This document shows, one piece after another, positions 24,871 to 31,825 of a stretch of DNA of 64,000 nt. Source of the stretch: Candidatus Parcubacteria bacterium. Lineage in GTDB: Bacteria; Patescibacteria; ABY1; BM507; UBA12075. The notes beneath the pieces are model-generated. The model ran no database searches, was not told the origin of the DNA, and was given only the letters and a program-made list of their open reading frames with translations. The number at the start of each line of letters is the position of its first letter. Positions within the stretch are counted from its first letter, which is position 1. The stretch spans positions 248,001 to 312,000 of the forward strand of contig PKTK01000001.1 of assembly GCA_002869165.1 (NCBI GenBank), written 5' to 3'. The position numbers were made by a program, and so were the translations under genes.

Positions 24871-25086
24871 TTACCACTTGATATCATCGATATCAAAGCG
24901 TTTGCTATAACCGCCGTCCATGCCTTCGGCTTTGCCAATTCCCGGTATCGAGGTAGTCTCGTGGAATGAACCTTGAGCGAAGGTAAAATGCGAATTGCCG
25001 GCGCCCTTGAATACTGCGCCCCCCTCGAAAGTGTTGCTCAACGGAGCGATTTCGATATTGTTGGGTTTGAATATTGGTCCTGACAT
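24871..25086 (-). CDS. 71-aa Gly/Phe-rich peptide of unknown function
   Basis: The start is the ATG at 25086, preceded by AAGGAGGG at ideal spacing; an in-frame ATG upstream (25128) lacks a site. The product starts MSGPIFKPNNIEIAPLSN, has a central Gly/Phe-rich part (FEGGAVFKGAGNSHFTF) and ends in RFDIDDIKW. It has no signal peptide and no recognised family. It has its own promoter (25142-25170) and a strong terminator, so it looks highly expressed. My hand count gives about 49% GC, far above the AT-rich neighbours. A modified-peptide precursor or a small structural protein are possibilities, neither supported by homology. Confidence 0.75.
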   Translation of the reverse strand: MSGPIFKPNNIEIAPLSNTFEGGAVFKGAGNSHFTFAQGSFHETTSIPGIGKAEGMDGGYSKRFDIDDIKW

Positions 25087-25141
25087 AATTTGCCCTCCTT
25101 TTTTCTTTGCCTGCTTTATGCTTGGCAAAAATGGTAATTTA

Positions 25142-25170
25142 ATACTATCACCTTAAGTAAATTTAGTCAA
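25142..25170 (-). promoter_or_regulatory. Promoter of the 71-aa peptide gene
   Basis: On the minus strand TTGACT (25165-25170), 17 bp, TAGTAT (25142-25147), with TGA before the -10 box. It overlaps the end of the upstream gene. Confidence 0.7.
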
Positions 25171-25756
25171 GATCTAATAAATAACTAATTTTATTCTTAA
25201 GTGAATAATATTTAGTATTTGTTATTTGCTTGTTTTTGTAAGTCTTGAAAGCCTTTTTAAGGAGATAGTCACTTTTTTCTAGCAGGTAACTGAAGAGAAT
25301 TACTTTTTTGTTATTTGCATAATAATCAGCAAAATAGTAATAACTTAAACTAAAAACAAGATTCAATAAAGCAATTTCAAGGCTTAGTTTTTCGTAGTGC
25401 TCAGCACTCAGAAAGACTTGCTGTGCCATGTTTAAATGATGTTTTACGGTCGCATCAGAGGCATCCAGTGATCTTAATCTCTGAGTGCTTTGCAAAAGAT
25501 CAAGTCCTGAAATTAATCTTCCGGTCAATAGAGGTTCTGATACTATTGGGTCAAATGATTTTAAGAAGTGGTCAAAATATCTATGCCCCACTATAGTAAA
25601 ATCAAATTTTTCTATTTCAGTTCTGTCATAACAAATATCATTTTTACATAAAATAAAAATATCTATATCTTTACCATTTTTGTTTCCGTATTGGTAGGCA
25701 GAAATTATATTTTCAATGCTAATATAATTAAGTAGATTAAATAGTAATATATTCAT
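25163..25756 (-). CDS. Nucleotidyltransferase-like protein (MNT fold)
   Basis: This 197-residue protein has SAYQYGNKNGKDIDIFIL near residues 19-36, resembling the G-S/x-x-x-G...DxD motif of minimal nucleotidyltransferases. A helical remainder contains AEHYEKLSLEIALLNLVFSL, which could be a HEPN-type bundle. Such folds occur in MNT/HEPN toxin-antitoxin pairs and in antibiotic adenylyltransferases. It has an AGGAG site, sits in the tRNA-Gln accessory region, and is directly upstream of the 71-aa peptide gene on the same strand. The assignment rests on a single motif and is tentative. Confidence 0.5.
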   Translation of the reverse strand: MNILLFNLLNYISIENIISAYQYGNKNGKDIDIFILCKNDICYDRTEIEKFDFTIVGHRYFDHFLKSFDPIVSEPLLTGRLISGLDLLQSTQRLRSLDASDATVKHHLNMAQQVFLSAEHYEKLSLEIALLNLVFSLSYYYFADYYANNKKVILFSYLLEKSDYLLKKAFKTYKNKQITNTKYYSLKNKISYLLDLD

Positions 25757-26095
25757 TACCTATCTCCTTTTCGCAGGTTGTTAATGTTCCGAAATCTTAC
25801 AATAGCTAATTATTGTAAAAATGTCAATAATCTTTTCTGATGGAATTCGAGATAATGAGTTTACAAAAGTCATAGATTTTGATTATAATTTATTAGTTAG
25901 TAGCTTAATTATACATCAGTCTGTGACTTTTTATTTATTATACCCAATTATAATAAAGATTTCATCTGAGATGCTTAAGATAAATATTAATGTTTATCTA
26001 GTTTTTTAGTTGAATGTAAAATTGATTACTGCTAAGAGCCGTAATTAATTTTGGTTCTAACATCGTCTACGACCCTGAGCCAAGAAATTTACAAA
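25757..26095. other. Intergenic stretch without a supported gene
   Basis: This stretch holds an inverted repeat TTACAATA (25797-25804) / TATTGTAA (25811-25818), about 40 bp upstream of the 25756 start, which may overlap its promoter or act as an operator. A 62-codon ORF on the plus strand has no ribosome site or family features. The rest is AT-rich with nothing recognisable. Confidence 0.5.
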
Positions 26096-26135
26096 AAACA
26101 CCGCTAATATTGGTTAGTATTGTCGGTGTTTTTTG
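26096..26135 (+). terminator. Orphan terminator hairpin
   Basis: AAACACCG (26096-26103) pairs with CGGTGTTT (26124-26131), with additional inner pairing and T6. No gene ends just upstream. It is followed by GGTGACAGGGATTCGAAC (26141-26158), a reverse-complement copy of the tRNA-Gln 3' region, so it appears to be a remnant of one of the repeat units. Confidence 0.6.
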
Positions 26136-26195
26136 TTTGGGTGACAGGGATTCGAACTAGAATGGCTAATAATAGCGATTAGTATTGTTTTTAAA

Positions 26196-26224
26196 TTGAC
26201 ATTATAAGTGATTAATGATAATTT
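26196..26224 (+). promoter_or_regulatory. Promoter of the radical-SAM/peptide operon
   Basis: TTGACA (26196-26201), 17 bp, TAATTT (26219-26224) with TGA before the -10 box. It leaves a leader of about 70 bases before the rSAM start. Confidence 0.7.
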
Positions 26225-26301
26225 GTAATGAACAATTATTTATAATTAAGATATTGAATAAATATTAATAGTTCATTGAAAACTATAAAGGAGGTAGTAA
26301 T

Positions 26302-27345
26302 ATGTGCGAATCACAGGATATTAATACATGTTGGTTAACAGTTAATAGGTCTTGTCAATTGCGTTGTAAGTGGTGTTATGCGAAAGATGATGGATATGAT
26401 GCAAAAAGTGATATGGATTTTTCTTTAGCAAAAAAGCTAATAAAAATTATTAAAAATCTTGGTTCGCAAACCTGTAAAATACTTGGCGGTGAACCATCTA
26501 TCTACCCACATATAAAGGATGTTATAAATCAATTAAAGCTCCAACAAATCAGAAGTATCATAATATCTAATGGTCTTCAATATTCAGATAAGAGTTTTAT
26601 GCAAAAGCATTTTGATGCTGGCCTTGATAGCCTTGTAATATCATTAAAAGCTGGGACAGGGGAGTCATACAAACAACTGACTGGTGCTAATGTTATTAAA
26701 AAAGTATATCAAGCCATAAGTAATCTGGCCGATTTTCAAGGGGGAGTGACAATAACTATTGCAGACGAGATATCAGAAGAAATTATTCCTTCTCTTCGTT
26801 CTATTGTAGATACTGGAGCCCGTTTTGTAAATTTACATTTTTGTTCACCTACGCTCATATCTGGATCTCCTGAAAACCATTCAATGCTTTCACCTGATAA
26901 AGCCGCAGAGGTAATGATGAAGGCGGTTGATAGTTTAGAACAATTAAATGTATCATATAATGTTCAGATATCGATTCCCTTTTGTCTTTTTAGTTCGGAT
27001 TTTATTAATAGTCTGATTAATAAAAACTGTTTGACCTCAGGTTGTATTGTGAATAAAAAAAGTGGTATAATATTTGGAACCAGAGGAGAGGTAGGTTTTT
27101 GTAACCACATGATGGAGTACCCGTTCGGCCGTTATGGTATTGATTTTCATAATGCGACTGAATTGCATGAATTGTACTTTAGTCAGGAGGAGTTTTTTAA
27201 AATGACTAATCGGGCTCCGAGCGAACAATGTCTAAGTTGCCCGGTTAAACATTTATGTTGCGGAGGATGCCCATTGCAATGGACTCAATTTCAACCCAAT
27301 AAATATGTAAAAGGAGGTGAAAAATTTGTAGGTCAGAAATATTGA
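26302..27345 (+). CDS. Radical SAM/SPASM peptide maturase
   Basis: This 347-residue enzyme has the SAM [4Fe-4S] motif C18-x3-C22-x2-C25 (CQLRCKWC), the GGE motif at 62-64, and a Cys-rich C-terminal SPASM-type domain (Cys243, 248, 267, 310, 313, 319, 320, 323; CLSCPVKHLCCGGC). SPASM enzymes make thioether or C-C crosslinks in ribosomal peptides, using auxiliary clusters. The start has AAAGGAGG upstream. A 56-residue peptide ending in four Cys is encoded 63 bp downstream with its own ribosome site and shared terminator, which makes a RiPP operon likely. It is not anSME or MoaA-like by context. Confidence 0.85.
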   Translation: MCESQDINTCWLTVNRSCQLRCKWCYAKDDGYDAKSDMDFSLAKKLIKIIKNLGSQTCKILGGEPSIYPHIKDVINQLKLQQIRSIIISNGLQYSDKSFMQKHFDAGLDSLVISLKAGTGESYKQLTGANVIKKVYQAISNLADFQGGVTITIADEISEEIIPSLRSIVDTGARFVNLHFCSPTLISGSPENHSMLSPDKAAEVMMKAVDSLEQLNVSYNVQISIPFCLFSSDFINSLINKNCLTSGCIVNKKSGIIFGTRGEVGFCNHMMEYPFGRYGIDFHNATELHELYFSQEEFFKMTNRAPSEQCLSCPVKHLCCGGCPLQWTQFQPNKYVKGGEKFVGQKY

Positions 27346-27408
27346 TTATCAGAATGAAAGACAAGTCAATTGATTTAAAACGTAAACTATTTTATTGGAG
27401 GTAAAAAA

Positions 27409-27579
27409 ATGAGTCAAAAAAACAAAAAACAAAAAAAGAAAAACGCTGCCGAAATGCTTTTAAAACATTCGTTGGCTTCTCAAGTTCATTTCGAGAAGCG
27501 CCCTATCGGATTGACCGGAAAATTTTCCTCACTTTGCGATGGCGATTGCGGTGACGGGGTTTGTGGTCAGTGCAACTAA
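27409..27579 (+). CDS. Candidate RiPP precursor peptide, 56 aa, four C-terminal Cys
   Basis: This ORF has a TTGGAGG site and encodes a very basic N-terminus (MSQKNKKQKKKNAAEML), a middle section, and a C-terminus SLCDGDCGDGVCGQCN with Cys43, Cys47, Cys52 and Cys55 separated by Gly and Asp. This leader-plus-Cys-core layout is that of precursors modified by rSAM/SPASM enzymes (sactipeptides, ranthipeptides). It directly follows such an enzyme and is followed by a strong terminator. After the Lys-rich start its GC content is clearly above the surroundings. Crosslink pattern, cleavage site and activity are unknown. Confidence 0.8.
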   Translation: MSQKNKKQKKKNAAEMLLKHSLASQVHFEKRPIGLTGKFSSLCDGDCGDGVCGQCN

Positions 27580-27597
27580 AACGTTTGCACTAAATTT

Positions 27598-28218
27598 CTA
27601 GTAGCCTTCCTTATTTTTAATAAGGAAGGTTTTTTCTTTAAAATTAAGATTATTAATGAGGTCGGTAGATATTTTTTTTGTTTGTTTTTGTGGTTTATAA
27701 TTCAAACAAATATTTTTTAATATTTTGCTCATACAAAGAGCGTCAACGATAGCTTCTTTTTCCCAGTGAGATATATTGTATTTTTTTATAAATGGTTGTT
27801 CGATGATTATGTGTATTGTTTCATGAATAATCATTTTTAGTATCCAATTCGGAGAATTATTTAGCATTACAGAGATTTTATTAGGAGGAGAATATGAACC
27901 GCCTGGACCATAAATCGTAAAATAAACATTTACTGTATCAGGAGTGTTGTACCCAAAAAGTGAAAAATAATAATTAATAATCTTAGTATTCTCTACTATT
28001 AATCTTTTAAGTTGAGGTTTAAGTTCAGTGTAAATTTTATTTGCGGAAGGGAATTCTGTTTCTACGGCTTTAATAATTTCATCGTTTGAACTGTTTATAT
28101 CAATTCTATTTGGTAACTTTATTTTATATCCATTTTTTTCAAACCAACCAAGTTTTGAAACCATGTTTCTTGCATGTTCAATTTCGTTTTTTAATGTGTA
28201 ATGTAATGTAAAATTCAT
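27598..28218 (-). CDS. Putative zinc metallopeptidase (HExxH)
   Basis: This 206-residue protein has an HExxH site at 132-136 (MIIHETIHIIIEQ) and a Glu at 153 or 155 in EKEAIVDA, the spacing of gluzincins. The N-terminal 120 residues are not recognised. It converges on the RiPP operon, with its last codons inside the shared terminator hairpin at 27605-27629. In this context it could be the leader peptidase of the peptide, but convergent orientation weakens the case. There is no Shine-Dalgarno sequence. Confidence 0.6.
   Translation of the reverse strand: MNFTLHYTLKNEIEHARNMVSKLGWFEKNGYKIKLPNRIDINSSNDEIIKAVETEFPSANKIYTELKPQLKRLIVENTKIINYYFSLFGYNTPDTVNVYFTIYGPGGSYSPPNKISVMLNNSPNWILKMIIHETIHIIIEQPFIKKYNISHWEKEAIVDALCMSKILKNICLNYKPQKQTKKISTDLINNLNFKEKTFLIKNKEGY
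27605..27636 (+). terminator. Intrinsic terminator of the rSAM/peptide operon
   Basis: Perfect 11-bp stem CCTTCCTTATT / AATAAGGAAGG, 3-base loop, T6 tract, 25 bp after the precursor stop. Confidence 0.9.
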
Positions 28219-28375
28219 ATACTTTTATCTTATAAAAATAAAATATTTATTATTTATTATTATACAGTTATTAGGCGTTAAATCAATACACCATCATGAC
28301 TAAATTATTATAAAGTTAAAATCAATTCAATTATTTATTATTAGCAAAAAAGGTTCGGAAGCTGTTCCTGTAAGC

Positions 28376-28563
28376 GAGCAAATTTAAGAGCACCCTATTT
28401 GGGTGCTTTTAAATTTGTTTGGGAGACAGCGGAGTCGAACCCCTTTGAGGTATATTAATTTATAGAATAATAATTACAAATCATCAAGTATAATATATAT
28501 TTATCTAAAAGTGAAATGATGACGGTGTGAGGGTTCCCCCTCTTCGAATCCCTGTCTCCGAGC
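28376..28563. repeat. tRNA-derived repeat unit, copy C
   Basis: It starts with GAGCAAATTTAAGAGCACCC and the tRNA terminator copy, then GGAGACAGCGGAGTCGAACC (inverted tRNA 3' end), an AT-rich core of about 90 bp, and TTCGAATCCCTGTCTCCGAGC (direct tRNA 3' end, 28543-28563). The two ends form a stem of about 18 bp with mismatches. Confidence 0.8.
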
Positions 28564-28615
28564 AAGTAAAAAGTAGCTAGTTTTAGCTATTTATTTGTTT
28601 GATTAATTAAAGCCC

Positions 28616-28644
28616 TTGACAAGATTTATATAGTATGCTATTAT
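28616..28644 (+). promoter_or_regulatory. Strong promoter of a short transcription unit
   Basis: TTGACA (28616-28621), 17 bp, TATTAT (28639-28644), extended TGC. No ORF above 14 codons follows before the terminator. Confidence 0.75.
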
Positions 28645-28650
28645 GTATTT

Positions 28651-28779
28651 AACAATAAAAAATATAAACCAACAAAAAAAAGAGGAATACAGTGATGTAT
28701 CGAAACAGTCTCACAATCTGGCCCTTGGTAGATACATAGAAGTTAGTGCCTCGGATTTCGATTCGAGGCTTTTTTTTCT
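28651..28779 (+). ncRNA. Candidate small RNA (or 14-codon peptide) unit
   Basis: A promoter (28616-28644) and a terminator (GCCTCG / CGAGGC, then T8, at 28748-28778) enclose about 130 bases. ATGTATC (28695-28701) pairs with GATACAT (28731-28737), closing a loop that contains CTGGCCCTTGG. The segment also contains GAGG, 9 bases, and an ATG opening a 14-codon ORF (MYRNSLTIWPLVDT). Whether the RNA or the peptide is the product cannot be decided. No known RNA family was recognised. Confidence 0.55.
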
Positions 28780-28788
28780 ACATAAAAA

Positions 28789-28814
28789 GTTCCCACGTCG
28801 TTCAAGGTGGTGAG
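28789..28814. repeat. 26-bp dispersed repeat, copy 1
   Basis: Consensus GTTCCCACGTCGTTCAAGG followed by TGGTGAG. Further copies are at 29175-29200 and 31826-31851. It lies just downstream of a terminator here. Confidence 0.75.
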
Positions 28815-28895
28815 TAATTAGCTTGACAGGCTATCTATATTATGATTTAATTACTTGAAAGCAAAAATAAAATTAAATTAACGGGGGAGGTAATA

Positions 28896-29111
28896 ATGTT
28901 GAGTAACTATTATTTTGTAAAAAAACAAAGAAGAAAAATAGAATTTATCGAATTGTTAATATTTGTGTGCTCTACAGCAATTGGCGGAATAGGATTATAT
29001 TTTGATGCAGGCCTTATTCGCTCAATACTACTTGCGTTAGTTTGTATGGTTATAGGTCTGTGTTGCACAAATCTTACTTTGAATCGAGTTTATAGAAAAG
29101 CGGGAGCATAG
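28896..29111 (+). CDS. Small membrane protein, 71 aa
   Basis: The start has GGGGGAGG upstream. The basic N-terminus (KKQRRKIEF) is followed by two hydrophobic segments (about 17-37 and 40-60) and a short basic tail, so both ends are probably cytoplasmic. A terminator follows at 29130. It is the only gene between repeat copies C and B in the tRNA-Gln region. No family is recognised; the size and location recall cargo of small integrative units. Confidence 0.65.
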   Translation: MLSNYYFVKKQRRKIEFIELLIFVCSTAIGGIGLYFDAGLIRSILLALVCMVIGLCCTNLTLNRVYRKAGA

Positions 29112-29129
29112 ATCATCGAACAACAAGTC

Positions 29130-29162
29130 AAGAGTTAGGATAATGCACCTAGCTCTTTTTAT
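29130..29162 (+). terminator. Intrinsic terminator of the small membrane protein gene
   Basis: AAGAGTTAGG / CCTAGCTCTT (10 bp, one G-U) with T5, 19 bp after the stop. Confidence 0.8.
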
Positions 29163-29174
29163 TTTTAGAAAAAA

Positions 29175-29200
29175 GTTCCAACGTCGTTCAGGGTGGTGAG
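29175..29200. repeat. 26-bp dispersed repeat, copy 2
   Basis: GTTCCAACGTCGTTCAGGG then TGGTGAG; it runs directly into repeat unit copy B, occupying the place where the tRNA 3' end sits in copy A. Confidence 0.75.
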
Positions 29201-29356
29201 CAACTTTAAGAGCACCCTATTTGGGTGCTTTTAAATTTGTTTGGTGGCAGGTTTGAGAACCCCTTCTAACACACATATTAAAATAATTTAATTAAAAAAT
29301 TATAGCTTAAATATGAATAACGGCACCTTTGTTGGTGAGAATCCCTGTCTCCGAGC
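29198..29356. repeat. 159-bp direct repeat, copy B
   Basis: Near-identical to 24547-24705, including the terminator, GGTGGCAGGTTTGAGAACC, the AT-rich core and the terminal GAATCCCTGTCTCCGAGC. Confidence 0.88.
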
Positions 29357-29357
29357 A

Positions 29358-29392
29358 AATCAAAATAGACCCTTTTAGGGTCTTTTTTGATT
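29358..29392 (+). terminator. Terminator inside the repeat array
   Basis: AGACCCT / AGGGTCT with T6, flanked by AATCAAAA / TTTTGATT. No gene precedes it, only repeat copy B. Confidence 0.7.
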
Positions 29393-29396
29393 TTCT

Positions 29397-29530
29397 TGAG
29401 AGCAGAGGATTCGAACCCCTTTGAGAGACAATATTTGAATCACCGTCCTAAGAATGATTTATTAAATGTGAATAAATAATACTTCCGTGCTACATGACGG
29501 AGTGGGGTTCCCGCCTCTTCGAATCCCTGA
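29397..29530. repeat. tRNA-derived repeat unit, copy D
   Basis: It begins GAGAGCAGAGGATTCGAACC and ends TTCGAATCCCTGACCC; the ends are imperfect inverted partners about 100 bp apart, as in copy C. The core differs from the other copies. Confidence 0.7.
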
Positions 29531-29603
29531 CCCTTGAAATATCTTTGTACTTTTTGTTACCTCTCTTTGGGCTAGAAATTTAAATGTTTTGTCAAGTAAT
29601 AAT

Positions 29604-29632
29604 TTGACCTATTTTTAACTAAGTTTTATAAT
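29604..29632 (+). promoter_or_regulatory. Promoter upstream of the interrupted ORF
   Basis: TTGACC (29604-29609), 17 bp, TATAAT (29627-29632). Confidence 0.75.
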
Positions 29633-29694
29633 GATTATAGTATTTGCGTAATACAAACTAAGATTACTTTATTTATTAAATAATTATTAAAAAA

Positions 29695-30096
29695 ATGCTA
29701 AAAGAACCTAGCTTGATTCAAAAAAATAATCAAGAAAATAATCAAGATGTTCAAGAAAAATTAGTTAAAAGAGAAGAATCTGTAAATTACGAAACGGAGT
29801 CTGGACATGAGGATGACACTCAAGAAAAAATAGCTCAAGTTAGATCCTGGTTAGAGAAAGAGCACTCAACCTAGACAGAGTTCACGGAAGCAGTAAAGAA
29901 TCTACAAGAGGGAATAAAAAATGAAAAAAAAGAAATTGGTACATTCGGTATGCTACGTGGTCTTTGGGCCTCAACTCCGCCTGAAGCAAAAATGGATATA
30001 ATTAGTGATTTTATATTTAATCCAAATAGATTGAAGCAAAGATATCACGAAGAGAAATATTTCCAACAAAACTTGAAAAGTCGATGGAATAAATAA
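29695..30096 (+). pseudogene. Interrupted ORF with in-frame TAG, 133 codons
   Basis: From ATG 29695 the frame encodes 59 residues (MLKEPSLIQKNNQ...), rich in Gln, Glu and Asn. It meets TAG at 29872-29874, then continues open for 73 codons with normal coding composition (TEFTEAVKNLQEGIKNEKK, GMLRGLWASTPPEAKMD) to TAA 30094. A CAG-to-TAG change is the simplest explanation. It follows a good promoter and lies 31 bp before the HExxH gene at 30128, so it was probably the first gene of that operon. No family is recognised. Confidence 0.7.
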
Positions 30097-30127
30097 TTAT
30101 TTACCGATTTGATATTATAAGAACTTT

Positions 30128-31792
30128 ATGTTTAAAGAGAAGCATTTTAGCCAAGAACCAACAAGCGAAAAAAGAGAATCTAAGACCGAAATGTGTAAAG
30201 TGATAGACGATAGAATTGATGAATTATTATCAGAAAGAAAAAAATTATATGAAAAATTAAATTCTATTAATTTTACCCACTGCTTTAGCGCTTTGCTGGA
30301 TAATGAGATTATAAGTGATGATATTATAAATGATATTACAGAGGAGTGGTTGAATGTGGTGAAAAGTGAAACATGTTTTTTGGATTCACTTGACAGTCTT
30401 GGCATAGAAATCTTTAAGGATGACTTAACAGATCAGCCCAACTTTGACGAAACCATACTCTGGGGCTCTGATCTTAATTTTGAAGTTAGGCGCCCTGGTA
30501 GCAATTTGTCCTTAGGTGGATTTGCAAGAAGAGGGGATATGGATGATGAGGTACCAACTATTGAAATTGCGACTGAAAAACCAGATTTACGATCTCAGTT
30601 ATTATATTTAGCTCAAGAAGGGGCACTTCATCCTACAGTTAAAACATATATTCATGAGTTGATTCATAGGGTTCACACCAGGGAAAATAGTTCTGTGTCA
30701 AGCGAACTTACAGAGGCGCATGCGTGGTTTTCAGGCATTATTGATCAGGGTGTAAAATTTAGTTTATTGGAGAAGGTTAACCATTTAGCCTCAGACGATG
30801 GATATGGATTTGACAGAGAAAAAGCCAATAGAGCACTCAAGGCTGTTTCTTCTTTGTCAGCTATGGGTGTGTCAGAAAAGAAAATTGCTGAGCTAGTAAT
30901 TGGTTCTAAATACGATAAAGAAGAAGAGAAATATTTGCCATTAGAAGCAGAGGTTCATTCCATGGCTGATGAACTTGGTGTGGATGAGCTCGATATACAG
31001 GCGCTTGAAGATATTTACAAAATAAACGCAAGTAACCAATTGCTAAAGGCAAGAATTTCTTTAATAGAAGGATTAACCAAAAAACTCACAAGAGAGGGAA
31101 TCATTGAATCCAAAAAAGTTCATTCAAAGAAAAATTTAACTACATTACCATACTATGAAATAGGCGGGAGTAAGCTACCTGGAAACATGTTTAGTCAAAA
31201 TGTTATTGTTCTTGATAATGAAGAGTTTCCATACGATCCAATAGGCGAAAGACATGGGGTTGTTTTTGGCCGTTTTTTAAATGAAAAAGAGAGTAAACTC
31301 GAATACAATATTGGGCGTACATTAATTGATAGTGAAGGCGTTGTTAGTCTTGATATGTCCTCTAACAGTGAAGATGTAGAATATTATATGAATATTGTTC
31401 GAGAGAATTCTTCCAATATCAACAAAGAGAGTAAAGCTGTGTTTTTAAATAATTGTATAAATATTTTTCCGGAGTTAGGAAGATTGGGAGAGGAAACACT
31501 TTCAAATGTCATAACAAAAAAAGATATAGAAGAGATTGTCACTTTTGACTTTATAGAAAAAAAGCTTAGTTCACTTTTCCTTTCTTTAAAATCAGTGTCT
31601 TCAAATAATTTACTACAAAAAGATAGGAGTGATGGAGCGGAAACGGGTAAATATTTAATGGATAATATTGAAAAATTCCTAAATTTTTATAATATAAAAG
31701 TCGCAGATATTTATCCTCAGATAGATTTAATGAAAGAACTAATAAATAGGAAGATTGAGGCTCTAGAAGATAGAGACAAATTGAGCCATTGA
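30128..31792 (+). CDS. Large hypothetical protein with HExxH metallopeptidase-like motif
   Basis: This 554-residue cytoplasmic protein has an acidic helical N-terminus. HELIH (176-180) sits in TYIHELIHRVHTRE, and a Glu follows in SSELTEAHAW (193 or 196), consistent with a zincin. The C-terminal 350 residues are mostly helical and not recognised. The N-terminal part (DDRIDELLSERKKLYEKL) is a predicted coiled coil. It has no signal peptide. It shares the promoter at 29604 with an interrupted ORF. Peptidase activity is inferred from the motif only. Confidence 0.6.
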   Translation: MFKEKHFSQEPTSEKRESKTEMCKVIDDRIDELLSERKKLYEKLNSINFTHCFSALLDNEIISDDIINDITEEWLNVVKSETCFLDSLDSLGIEIFKDDLTDQPNFDETILWGSDLNFEVRRPGSNLSLGGFARRGDMDDEVPTIEIATEKPDLRSQLLYLAQEGALHPTVKTYIHELIHRVHTRENSSVSSELTEAHAWFSGIIDQGVKFSLLEKVNHLASDDGYGFDREKANRALKAVSSLSAMGVSEKKIAELVIGSKYDKEEEKYLPLEAEVHSMADELGVDELDIQALEDIYKINASNQLLKARISLIEGLTKKLTREGIIESKKVHSKKNLTTLPYYEIGGSKLPGNMFSQNVIVLDNEEFPYDPIGERHGVVFGRFLNEKESKLEYNIGRTLIDSEGVVSLDMSSNSEDVEYYMNIVRENSSNINKESKAVFLNNCINIFPELGRLGEETLSNVITKKDIEEIVTFDFIEKKLSSLFLSLKSVSSNNLLQKDRSDGAETGKYLMDNIEKFLNFYNIKVADIYPQIDLMKELINRKIEALEDRDKLSH

Positions 31793-31825
31793 GCTTTGTA
31801 TTTTATATAAAAATTAAGATAATAG

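Noticed and set aside
25821..26009. 62-codon plus-strand ORF
   Set aside because: No ribosome site, no family features, and it lies in AT-rich intergenic DNA where chance ORFs are expected.
24479..29530. Classical integron with attC sites
   Set aside because: No integrase, no GTTRRRY/RYYYAAC core boxes were found, and the cargoes have their own promoters; only a general hairpin-site resemblance remains.
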